The position numbers and the translations under genes were made by a program. Shown here one piece after another: positions 17,976-26,269 of a DNA stretch of 33,779 nucleotides (within the stretch, counting starts at the first letter, position 1; each line of letters starts with the position of its first letter). The stretch lies in the NCBI GenBank assembly GCA_019233085.1, contig JAFAMT010000293.1, positions 1 through 33,779 on the forward strand, given 5' to 3'. The notes under the pieces were generated by a model. That model worked only from the letters and a program-made list of their open reading frames with translations, did no database searches and was not told where the DNA came from. This stretch comes from Herbaspirillum sp. (GTDB lineage Bacteria > Pseudomonadota > Gammaproteobacteria > Burkholderiales > Burkholderiaceae_D).

Positions 17976-19322
17976 TTGCCATTCACCTTCCGATTGCCGC
18001 GCATCCCGGGTTTGCCCCAGACCGCGACGGCGCCTTTCTGTCCCTCCGAAGTGGCCGGTTCGGTTGCCGTACCGGCGGGCGCCTCGGTCTGGCAAAAGCT
18101 GCGCATATACGTCGGCCCGGGTTTGCTGGTGTCGATCGGCTACATGGATCCGGGCAACTGGGCCACCTCCATCCAGGCCGGTTCGCAGTTCGGCTACCAG
18201 CTGCTGTTCGTGGTGATGCTCTCCAGCCTGGCCGCCATCGTGCTGCAATGCCTGTGCGCGCGGCTGGGGATTGCCACCGGCAAGGACCTGGCGGTGCATT
18301 CACGCGAACATTACCCGCCCATCGTCGGGCGCGGCATGTGGGTGCTGGCCGAACTGTCCATCATCGCCTGCGACCTGGCCGAGGTGCTGGGCTGCGCACT
18401 GGCCTTCAAGCTGCTGCTGGGCGTATCGCTGCCGGTGGGGGTGATGCTGACTGCGCTCGATACCCTGATCGTACTCGGCCTGAAGGGCCGGGGCTTTCGA
18501 CAGGTGGAAGCCATCATCCTCGGCCTGGTCATCACGATTGCGGCCTGCCTGCTGGCGCAACTGGCCTTCGTCAAGGCTGACTGGCATGCCGTGATGCAGG
18601 GCTTCGTACCGTCGCTGGCGGCCATTTCCGGTCGCGAGCCGCTTTACCTGGCCATCGGCATCGTCGGCGCCACCGTGATGCCGCACAACCTCTACCTGCA
18701 TTCGTCGATCGTGCAGACGCGCAGCGTGCGGCGTGATCCGGCCTCCCTGCTGGAAGCGGTGCGCTACACCCGGGTCGATACCACGGTGTCGCTACTCATC
18801 GCCATGGTCATCAACGCCACCATCCTGATCCTGGCGGCCTCGGCCTTCCACCAGAGCGGCCATACCCAGGTCGCCGAGCTGGACGAGGCCTATCATCTGC
18901 TGGACCCCATCACCGGCTCCGCCATGGCTGCGGTGCTGTTCGGCGTGGGCCTGTTTGCGTCCGGCCAGAGTTCCACCTTCACCGGTACCATTGCCGGCCA
19001 GGTCATCATGGAAGGCTTCCTCAAGCTCAAGATCCCGTGCTGGCAGCGCCGCGTCATCACCCGTGCCCTGGCGCTGGTACCGGCGCTGATCGGCGTGCTC
19101 ACGCTGGGGCCGCATTCGGTGGGCAAGCTGCTGGTGGCCAGCCAGGTGGTGCTGTCGCTGCAGTTGCCCTTTGCCATGTACCCGCTGATCCGCCTGACCA
19201 GCCGAGCTGACCTGATGGGCGAGCTGGTCAATGCCTGGTGGGTGACTGCGCTGGCCTGGATCCTCTTTGCGGCCATCTCGGCGGCCAATGTCTGGCTGGT
19301 CTGGCAGGTGTTTGCCGGATAG
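17976..19322 (+). CDS. mntH: Nramp-family divalent metal transporter, MntH-like
   Basis: YVGPGLLVSIGYMDPGNWATSIQAGSQFGYQLL; GATVMPHNLYLHSSIVQTR; TTG start after AGGGGAAA. Confidence 0.9.
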   Translation: MPFTFRLPRIPGLPQTATAPFCPSEVAGSVAVPAGASVWQKLRIYVGPGLLVSIGYMDPGNWATSIQAGSQFGYQLLFVVMLSSLAAIVLQCLCARLGIATGKDLAVHSREHYPPIVGRGMWVLAELSIIACDLAEVLGCALAFKLLLGVSLPVGVMLTALDTLIVLGLKGRGFRQVEAIILGLVITIAACLLAQLAFVKADWHAVMQGFVPSLAAISGREPLYLAIGIVGATVMPHNLYLHSSIVQTRSVRRDPASLLEAVRYTRVDTTVSLLIAMVINATILILAASAFHQSGHTQVAELDEAYHLLDPITGSAMAAVLFGVGLFASGQSSTFTGTIAGQVIMEGFLKLKIPCWQRRVITRALALVPALIGVLTLGPHSVGKLLVASQVVLSLQLPFAMYPLIRLTSRADLMGELVNAWWVTALAWILFAAISAANVWLVWQVFAG

Positions 19323-19344
19323 ATAGAGTCTTGTTGCACATCAA

Positions 19345-19386
19345 ACTATCATTATTGCGCTGGAATTCGCTTGCATTGATGATAGT
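19345..19386. promoter_or_regulatory. Candidate operator: inverted repeat ACTATCAT-N26-ATGATAGT
   Basis: Perfect 8-bp arms at 19345-19352 and 19379-19386 just upstream of the small ORF/HTH pair. Confidence 0.5.
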
Positions 19387-19397
19387 ACGATGTGTAT

Positions 19398-19607
19398 ATG
19401 AAGACTTCCTGCACCCTTCAGATCCATATTGACGGCGCCTGGCGCGATACCGGGGCGCTGTCCCTGATCGGCCCGGTGGAGCAGGGCATGGCTGCGCCAT
19501 TGGCCGGTCTTCTTGCGCATGCGCGCGCCCTGGGTATCGAGGAGCCATTCCTTGCGCCGCTGGCGCCGACGGTAGCTCAGGTGTGCAGCCAGCTGGAGGC
19601 GCTCTGA
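19398..19607 (+). CDS. Small protein resembling a truncated HipA N-terminal segment
   Basis: MKTSCTLQIHIDGAWRDTGALSLIGPVEQGMAAPLAG...; ends exactly at the HTH gene start; similarity judged by eye. Confidence 0.5.
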   Translation: MKTSCTLQIHIDGAWRDTGALSLIGPVEQGMAAPLAGLLAHARALGIEEPFLAPLAPTVAQVCSQLEAL

Positions 19608-19895
19608 ATGGACAAGCGCTTCAAGCCCCTTACCCCCATCGAGCAACTTGAAGAGCGCCGTGTCCTGTTCGACGAACTGGCCGCCGATCCCACCTTGCCT
19701 ATCCCGGCCGTGATCCGCAAGATCCGCACCACGCTGCGCCTGACCATCGCCGAATACGCCAGGCTGTGCGGCGTCTCGGCACGTACCCTGCAGGATATCG
19801 AGCGCGGCGAGTCCAGCCCGACGCTGGCCACCGCCGAAAAACTGCTCAAGCCAGTGGGCATGACGGTGGGTGCCGTCTCCCGCAAACGCGCGTAA
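19608..19895 (+). CDS. XRE-family helix-turn-helix protein, HipB-like
   Basis: IRTTLRLTIAEYARLCGVSARTLQDIERGESSPTLATAEKLLKPVGMTVG. Confidence 0.85.
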   Translation: MDKRFKPLTPIEQLEERRVLFDELAADPTLPIPAVIRKIRTTLRLTIAEYARLCGVSARTLQDIERGESSPTLATAEKLLKPVGMTVGAVSRKRA

Positions 19896-19896
19896 A

Positions 19897-19932
19897 AAAA
19901 GCGACCTTGCCGTGCCTGGCGAGGTCGCTTTT
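19897..19932. terminator. Bidirectional rho-independent terminator
   Basis: aaaaGCGACCT ... AGGTCGCtttt, 11-bp stem including A/T runs, between convergent genes. Confidence 0.85.
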
Positions 19933-19961
19933 CTCTTTGTCTTCCGGTCAGGCGCTGGCGC

Positions 19962-20936
19962 TCAGTTCCTGTTGCCGCCTTGCTGCTTGCCGCTACCCGG
20001 CTCCAATACCACCGTGCAGGTCAGGCCCGAGGCCAGCAATACCTTCTCGGGCACCTGGTCCAGGTGGATGCGCACCGGGATGCGCTGGGCCAGGCGCACC
20101 CAGTTGAAGGTGGGGTTGACGTCGGCGATCAGCTCGCGGCTTTGCGGGTTGTCGCGGTCATAGATGCCGCGGGCGATGCTGTCGACATGGCCGGCGAGGG
20201 TGGCGCCGTTGATCAGCTGGATCTTGGCGTGGTCGCCGATGGACAGCAGCGGCAGCTTGGTCTCCTCGAAGTAGGCGTAGACCCAGAAGGAGTGGCTGTC
20301 GATCACCGCGATCTTGGCCGCGCCGGCGCTGGCGTAGTCGCCACGGCGCACGTTCAGGTTGGTGATGTAGCCATCCACCGGCGAGTAGACCTTGGTACGT
20401 TCCAGGTTCAGCTTGGCCGTATCGCGCTGGGCCAGGGCCGCCTGGTACTGCGCCTGGGCACCCTGGTACTGGGCCTGGGCGGCTTGCAGCTGGGCCTGCG
20501 AGGCGGTGACCTGGGTGCCGGCATCTTCGCGGGCTTCACGCGAGACCACCAGGGCATCGATATCGGCGCGGCGGCGGGCCTGGGCGCGGCGCATGTCGAG
20601 GTCGGCGCGGCGCGTCTCGACGTCGGCACGGCGCACATCCAGGTCGGCACGGCGGGCGGTGACGGCGGCTTCGGCTTGTTGCAGCGCCAGCTCATAGCGG
20701 GCCGGATCGATTTCCATCAGCAGGTCGCCCTTCTTGACCAGCTGGTTGTCACGGACCGGCAATTGCACCACCTGGCCCGAGACATCCGGTGCGATATTGA
20801 CCACATCGGCGCGTACCCGGCCGTCGCGCGTCCAGGGGGAGAGCATGTAGTGCTGCCACAGGCTCCAGGCCAGCAGGATGGCCAGGGCGAAGATGGCCAG
20901 GGTGATGAGAAGGCGGAAGATCGATTTGACCGACAT
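19962..20936 (-). CDS. HlyD/EmrA-family membrane fusion protein (AaeA-like)
   Basis: N-terminal TM; DGRVRADVVNIAPDVSGQVVQLPVRDNQLVKKGDLLMEIDPARY; coiled-coil hairpin; YSPVDGYITNLNVRRGDY. Confidence 0.92.
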   Translation of the reverse strand: MSVKSIFRLLITLAIFALAILLAWSLWQHYMLSPWTRDGRVRADVVNIAPDVSGQVVQLPVRDNQLVKKGDLLMEIDPARYELALQQAEAAVTARRADLDVRRADVETRRADLDMRRAQARRRADIDALVVSREAREDAGTQVTASQAQLQAAQAQYQGAQAQYQAALAQRDTAKLNLERTKVYSPVDGYITNLNVRRGDYASAGAAKIAVIDSHSFWVYAYFEETKLPLLSIGDHAKIQLINGATLAGHVDSIARGIYDRDNPQSRELIADVNPTFNWVRLAQRIPVRIHLDQVPEKVLLASGLTCTVVLEPGSGKQQGGNRN

Positions 20937-21013
20937 GATGAACTACTCCTGAATGATTCTTTATCTTTTCGTAGGTGATGCGGGATGGCGCGGAAGGATG
21001 CAGGACGGTGACG

Positions 21014-21214
21014 CTAGCGATACACGTAGAGCCCCAGCAGGGCCGTGAAGCAGACGAACATGCTGACCCGGAACAGGGCCGGGTGCCAGGTCAGGGCATA
21101 GAAGCCGACCCGCACCAGCAGGCGATCGATCACCACCGTCAGGGCGGCAGCCAATACCGCCAGCAGCAATACGGTTGGAATGTAGGCGTCGAAGAAGGAA
21201 ATCTCACGTGGCAT
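21014..21214 (-). CDS. DUF1656 small membrane protein (AaeX-like)
   Basis: MPREISFFDAYIPTVLLLAVLAAALTVVIDRLLVRVGFYALTWHPALFRVSMFVCFTALL. Confidence 0.85.
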   Translation of the reverse strand: MPREISFFDAYIPTVLLLAVLAAALTVVIDRLLVRVGFYALTWHPALFRVSMFVCFTALLGLYVYR

Positions 21215-23411
21215 GGCGGGCTCCCGGTTGTTGGTTGGCACCGGCGCGCATGGTATGCAGCGGCGACTGCGGGTCGAGCAGGGCGGTGCGGATGAAATGC
21301 AGATAGCTCAGCGTACGTTGCAGGCGATGGCGCTCGCTGCGGTCACGGTAGTGCGGACCGATGGCTTGCTGAACCTCGACGATGGCCTGGTCGTTGGCGG
21401 CCAGGGCGGCGGCCAGCGTGGCCCCGTCGGGCCGCGCGAACAGCGCCGGAATGGTCTCGCGCAGGCCATTGAGGGCAGCCATGGCCGAGGGCGGCAACAG
21501 GTCGGGTGTCTCGGTGCGGATGCCGTTGAGTTCGGTGCGCAATTCGATGATGGCGTGGCCCACTTCGAGGGTGGCGAACATCCAGCCCAGCGCTACCTGG
21601 CGCAGGGCCGGGCGGCTGCTGGTGAGCATTGTGATCTGGTGCATCAGGTCGCGCGTGCCGCTCTCGAACTTCAGGGCCAGGTGGGCCAGCTTGCCGAAGC
21701 AGGCGTCTACCACCTGCTTGCGCAGCTGCTTCTCCAGCACGCGCACGGTCCAGTTGGTGGTGGGCGGCAGCAGCAGCATGAAGGACACCGCGGTGACGAT
21801 GAGCGAGACCATCAGCGCCACCGCTTCATTGAGATAGCCGGCGGCATTGAAGCGGGCAAAGTTGTCGGGCACCGCCAGGAAGGGGAAGAAGATGCAGATC
21901 CCCAGTCCATAACCGGCCCAGTTGGGTTTGGTGGTCAGGAACACGGCCAGCATCAGCATCGGCATCAGGGCCGAGGCCAGCATCCAGTAGCCATCCAGGC
22001 GCGGCAGGATGTGGAAGGTATAGAGGTAGCCGGCGATGGCAGCGAATACCACGCCGATGGCCACCGTGCGCGTGGCCTTGGCCGGATCGGGCGCGGCCGA
22101 GGTGATGGCGCAGAAGGCGGCGGCATTGAGGGCGGCCACGTCGCCGCTGGGCCAGCCGCTGGCGATCCAGAAGGCCGACAGGCACAACAGCGTGATGGCC
22201 GCGCGGGCGCCGGCGATCAGGGCCGTGGTCATGCTGGTCTTGGGGGCGTAGGAGTGCTCCCATTGCTCGCGCTCGTGGTGGCGCTGGCTCAGCGAGGCGT
22301 AGGTGAGGGTATAGGCATGCAGTTCTTCGATGACCCGATACAGCAGTTCGGAGGCGGTATCGAAGTCCAGTATGGCGTTGTCGTTCTCCAGGGCCGCTGC
22401 CAGCAGGTCACGGGTGGCGCGCACCCGGCGTGGCAACTCACGCTTGTAGGCATCCAGCTTCAGGGCTGCATCGGCGGCATCGAGCGCGCTCATCACCGGC
22501 TCGCCGCTGGCACGCGTGAGCAGGGGCTGCACCTCGCGGAAATAGGGCGAAATGGCATCGATGGCCAGGCGTGCACCGGCTGCGGGGTTGGCATGCAGGC
22601 GATTCATCAGCTGGTGCAGCGCGTGCATGCGGGTGGACAGGGCCATGAACTCGCTGTTCATGCGGGTCAGGCGACCGCTGCGCAGGCGCACTTCCGGGTC
22701 TTCGAAGATGGCCGAGCTGCGCAGCGCCTCCAGGCCGATGATGTCGCCCACGAAGCGGGCGTTGGTGGTTTCGAGTTGCTTGCGGTCGGCGGTGCCACCG
22801 AGGGTAGCGCTGATGAGATCGACGAAGGCCGTGAAGCGGCCGCGGATGATGCGCACCAGGCCGGTGGCGCTGGCCTGCGGGAACACCAGCGCGCTGACCA
22901 GGCCGGCACAGACGATGCCGACCATGATCTCGGAGACCCGGGTCATCACGGAGTCGAAGGTGATGGCCGGATTGAGCGCGGCCGGCAAGCCGATCAGGGC
23001 CACCGTATAGCCCGACAGCACGAAGCCATAGGAGCGGAAATTGCGGTTGTGCGCCGAACCCACCGTACACAACCCGATCCACAGGGCCGAGGCCAGCAGG
23101 AACAGCTCCGGCGTCTGCGCGAACAGGCCGACGAAGACCACGATGGCCGCCGAGCCCACCAGCGTGCCGATGACGCGATAGAAACTCTTGGCCAGGATCA
23201 TGCCGCTTTGCGGCTGCATCACGATGAACACCGTGATCAGGGCCGAGCGTGGCGACTCCAGGTCCAGGCCGTAGCCCACGCCCAGTGCCAGCAGGCCGGC
23301 GAAGACCATCTTGAATACATACACCCAGGTCGGCGCATCGTTGCGCCACCAGTCGGTGGCGGCCTCCTTGAGCTGGCTGCCGAGCGGCAGGCCGCGAGCA
23401 GGCTGGCTCAT
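21204..23411 (-). CDS. FUSC-family efflux protein (AaeB-like)
   Basis: WVYVFKMVFAGLLALGVGYGLDLESPRSALITVFIVMQPQSGMILAKSFYRVIGTLVG; start at 23411 overlaps the upstream gene stop by 4 nt. Confidence 0.9.
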   Translation of the reverse strand: MSQPARGLPLGSQLKEAATDWWRNDAPTWVYVFKMVFAGLLALGVGYGLDLESPRSALITVFIVMQPQSGMILAKSFYRVIGTLVGSAAIVVFVGLFAQTPELFLLASALWIGLCTVGSAHNRNFRSYGFVLSGYTVALIGLPAALNPAITFDSVMTRVSEIMVGIVCAGLVSALVFPQASATGLVRIIRGRFTAFVDLISATLGGTADRKQLETTNARFVGDIIGLEALRSSAIFEDPEVRLRSGRLTRMNSEFMALSTRMHALHQLMNRLHANPAAGARLAIDAISPYFREVQPLLTRASGEPVMSALDAADAALKLDAYKRELPRRVRATRDLLAAALENDNAILDFDTASELLYRVIEELHAYTLTYASLSQRHHEREQWEHSYAPKTSMTTALIAGARAAITLLCLSAFWIASGWPSGDVAALNAAAFCAITSAAPDPAKATRTVAIGVVFAAIAGYLYTFHILPRLDGYWMLASALMPMLMLAVFLTTKPNWAGYGLGICIFFPFLAVPDNFARFNAAGYLNEAVALMVSLIVTAVSFMLLLPPTTNWTVRVLEKQLRKQVVDACFGKLAHLALKFESGTRDLMHQITMLTSSRPALRQVALGWMFATLEVGHAIIELRTELNGIRTETPDLLPPSAMAALNGLRETIPALFARPDGATLAAALAANDQAIVEVQQAIGPHYRDRSERHRLQRTLSYLHFIRTALLDPQSPLHTMRAGANQQPGARHAT

Positions 23412-24889
23412 TGCGCCACCTTGGCGGTGTCGGCCGTGGCCACCGGTGCGGCATCGGTTTCCAGGCCACCGCCCAGCGCGGTCTGCAGGGTGGCGTAGGC
23501 CGAGAGCTGCTGGGCCTGCAGCTGCTGCACGATCTGCTGCTGGCGCAGCCACTGGGTCTGTGCGCGCAAGACATTGAGGTAATCGGTCAGGCCGCGCTGG
23601 TAGGCGCGGGTGGCGAAATCGAGGTTCTTCTGGGCGGCCAGCACCGATTCATGCGCCTGTTGCTGCTGGCGCACCACCGATTGCAGCGTCACGACCTGGT
23701 CGGCAATGCCCTTCAAGGCTTGCGAAAGCAGGGCGTTGTAGTGCTCCACTTCCAGGTCGTAGCCAGCGCTGGCCGCACCCAGCTGGCCACGCAGGCGGCC
23801 ACCCTCGAAGATGGGCAGCGAGATCGCCGGGCCATAGGTGGTCTGCATGTTGGGGCCGCTGAGGAAGGAGAACAGGCCGCCACCGGCAGCCGTGGGGCCG
23901 ATGCCGGCCAGCAGGTTGATGTTGGGATAGAAGGCCGCCTTGGCCACGGCAATGCCCTTGGCGGCCGCCTGCACGCGCCAGCGCGCCGCGCTGATGTCGG
24001 GCCGGCGCCCCACCAGGTCGGCTGGCAGGGCGCTGGGCAGGCCAATGGCGCTTTGCAGGGCCAGGGTCGGGCGGGTGATGCCATCGGCCGCACCGGGGCC
24101 GGCGCCCAGCAGGGCGGCCAGCTGGTTGCGGATCAGGGCGATGCTCTCCTGCAGGGCTTCGATCTGGCGTCGTGTTTCCGGTAGCGAGGCCTCGGCCTGG
24201 GTGATCTCCAGCTGCGTGCCCAGGCCACCCTTGAAGCGGCGGTGCGCCAGGTCCAGGATCTTCTGCTCTTCGCGCAGCATGGCCTCGGTGTTGTCCAGCA
24301 GGCCGTATTGCAGCGCCAGTTGCACGTAGGTGCGCACCACATTGCCTTCCAGGTCGAGCTGGGCGGCGCGGCCATCGGCGGCCACGGCGTGCAGCTCGTC
24401 CTCGGCGCGTTCGGTGGCGTTCTTGTTGCGATCCCACAGGTCGACGTTGTAGGCCAGGCCCAGGGTGGCGGTATTGTTCCAGGTCAGCTTGTCGCGGAAG
24501 CTGGCGCCATAGTAGACGTTGTCGGACCAGTCCTTGCGTCCCACCGACACATCCAGCTGGGCGCTGGGCAGCTCGCCGGCATGCGCGACCACGGCCATGG
24601 ACTGCGCCTGGCGTACCCGCGCCGCGGCGGTGGCCATGCTGGGATTGTCAGCCACGGCACGCGTGACCAGCTGATCCAGCTGCGCATCGCCATAGGCCTG
24701 CCACCAGGACCGCTGCGGCCAGCCGGCCTCGGCACCGGCCTGGCGGATGGCCTGGCCGACGTCCAGTACGGCCACGTCGCGTACCTGGGATTGCGGATGG
24801 ATGCCCCCTTGGTCGGCGCAGCCGGCGATTGTCAGCGATAGCGCAATGACGGTCAGGGCGGACAGTGTGGGGAGTGCGATGCGTTTCAT
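23408..24889 (-). CDS. NodT-family outer membrane efflux lipoprotein
   Basis: Lipobox LTIAGC; RPDISAARWRVQAAAKGIAVAKAAFYPNINLLAGIG; SLPIFEGGRLRGQL. Confidence 0.92.
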   Translation of the reverse strand: MKRIALPTLSALTVIALSLTIAGCADQGGIHPQSQVRDVAVLDVGQAIRQAGAEAGWPQRSWWQAYGDAQLDQLVTRAVADNPSMATAAARVRQAQSMAVVAHAGELPSAQLDVSVGRKDWSDNVYYGASFRDKLTWNNTATLGLAYNVDLWDRNKNATERAEDELHAVAADGRAAQLDLEGNVVRTYVQLALQYGLLDNTEAMLREEQKILDLAHRRFKGGLGTQLEITQAEASLPETRRQIEALQESIALIRNQLAALLGAGPGAADGITRPTLALQSAIGLPSALPADLVGRRPDISAARWRVQAAAKGIAVAKAAFYPNINLLAGIGPTAAGGGLFSFLSGPNMQTTYGPAISLPIFEGGRLRGQLGAASAGYDLEVEHYNALLSQALKGIADQVVTLQSVVRQQQQAHESVLAAQKNLDFATRAYQRGLTDYLNVLRAQTQWLRQQQIVQQLQAQQLSAYATLQTALGGGLETDAAPVATADTAKVAQ

Positions 24890-24893
24890 GGAA

Positions 24894-25018
24894 TTACCCA
24901 AAAAATATGCAAATATCAGATGGTATGTATTATATTTTGTAATTATTTTTCGAAAAATTCGCAGATTCGCAATTGTTTATCTCATTTTTTGAAATAATGA
25001 TTGCTCCATTTTGGGTAA
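24894..25018. promoter_or_regulatory. Divergent control region with outer inverted repeat TTACCCAAAA / TTTTGGGTAA and central palindrome ATTTTTCGAAAAAT
   Basis: Outer arms 24894-24903 and 25009-25018; palindrome 24945-24958; AT-rich between nodT-like and LysR genes. Confidence 0.55.
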
Positions 25019-25126
25019 CAATGCTGTCATCCGCTGGTGCGTCAAATGCGAGTGTTTCAGGCAAGTTCAGCAGTTATAGCGCTGTTGTGGCATTTGGCAA
25101 AGCACTGGTTCACCGATAGGAAACCC

Positions 25127-26101
25127 ATGGATACCCTGCAAAACATGCGCGTCTTCGTGCGCGTGGTCGAGGCCGGCAGCTTCACCCAGGCGGCCCAGCA
25201 GATGAGCCTGACCACCGCCCACGTATCGCGCGCCGTGGCCGATCTGGAGCGCCACCTGCGCACCCGCCTGCTCAACCGCACCACCCGCCGCCTCGCCCTG
25301 ACCGAGGCAGGCGAGCGCTATCTGCTGCGTTGCCAGCAGATCATGTCCTATGTCGAGGAAGCCGAGGCCGAGGCGGGTGCTGCCTATGTGAAGCCCTCGG
25401 GCCGTTTGCGAATCCATGCGATGACCAGTTTTGGGCAGCGTTACGTGATCCCGGCCATTTCGGGCTACCAGAAGCGTTATCCGGATGTGGCCGTGGAACT
25501 GACCCTGGCCCAGCGCATCCCCGACATGCTCGACGAGGGTTATGACGTCTCGCTGGTGCTGGCGCGCGAACTGCCCGATTCGGGCTTGATCTACCGGCAG
25601 CTGGGGACCACCTTCAGCATGCTGTGCGCCTCGCCGGCCTATCTGGAGAAATACGGCGTCCCCCAGCAGCCGGCCGACCTGTTGCACCATGTCTGCCTGC
25701 AGCTGGTCAGCCCCATTTCACCGCTGGACGAATGGGTGCTGGAAGGTCCGGGCGGCGGGGCGGTGATCGCCGTGAAGAGCAACTTCCAGGTCAACGTGGC
25801 CGAGGCCATGCTGACTGCCATCCGCGAGGGCATGGGCGTGGGGGTCCTGCCCATCTATTCGGCCGTGGATGCCTTGCGCAGCGGCACCATCGTGCGGGTG
25901 TTGCCGCAGCACCGCCTGCAGAACATGGGGGTGTATGCCCTGTACCCGTCGCGCCAGTACCTGGACGCCAAGATCAGCACCTGGGTCGACTGGATGCATG
26001 CAAGCGTGGACAAGTCCTTGGAGGACGACCACCAGGCGCTGGACCGCCTGGGGAACCTGCGCGAGGAAATGCAGGGTGTGGCGGCGGGACGGGCCACCTA
26101 G
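25127..26101 (+). CDS. LysR-family transcriptional regulator (divergent to the efflux operon)
   Basis: MDTLQNMRVFVRVVEAGSFTQAAQQMSLTTAHVSRAVADLERHLRTRLLNRTTRRLALTEAGERYL. Confidence 0.93.
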   Translation: MDTLQNMRVFVRVVEAGSFTQAAQQMSLTTAHVSRAVADLERHLRTRLLNRTTRRLALTEAGERYLLRCQQIMSYVEEAEAEAGAAYVKPSGRLRIHAMTSFGQRYVIPAISGYQKRYPDVAVELTLAQRIPDMLDEGYDVSLVLARELPDSGLIYRQLGTTFSMLCASPAYLEKYGVPQQPADLLHHVCLQLVSPISPLDEWVLEGPGGGAVIAVKSNFQVNVAEAMLTAIREGMGVGVLPIYSAVDALRSGTIVRVLPQHRLQNMGVYALYPSRQYLDAKISTWVDWMHASVDKSLEDDHQALDRLGNLREEMQGVAAGRAT

Positions 26102-26213
26102 CAAGATACGGGGGAGGGGGCGGCGTAATTGTCGATGTTGCAATCCCTCAGACCCGCCGGCATGCCGCCAATGGTCGACCTGATGCAGATCAAACCCGAC
26201 GGCACGATCATTG

Positions 26214-26241
26214 CTTGAAAATCAAACCGGCGGCCCAATTT
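26214..26241 (+). promoter_or_regulatory. Sigma32 (heat shock) type promoter of clpB
   Basis: CTTGAA (26214-26219), 14-nt spacer, CCCAATTT (26234-26241). Confidence 0.75.
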
Positions 26242-26269
26242 TCATACTATTGAAAAATTGGAGCGAACC

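Noticed and set aside
16325-18106. 593-aa minus-strand ORF opposite the GntP permease, moaE and the 5' end of mntH
   Set aside because: Crosses several real genes and intergenic space; S/P/R-rich shadow translation
21213-23498. 761-aa plus-strand ORF opposite the FUSC gene
   Set aside because: Shadow ORF of a well-supported FUSC gene
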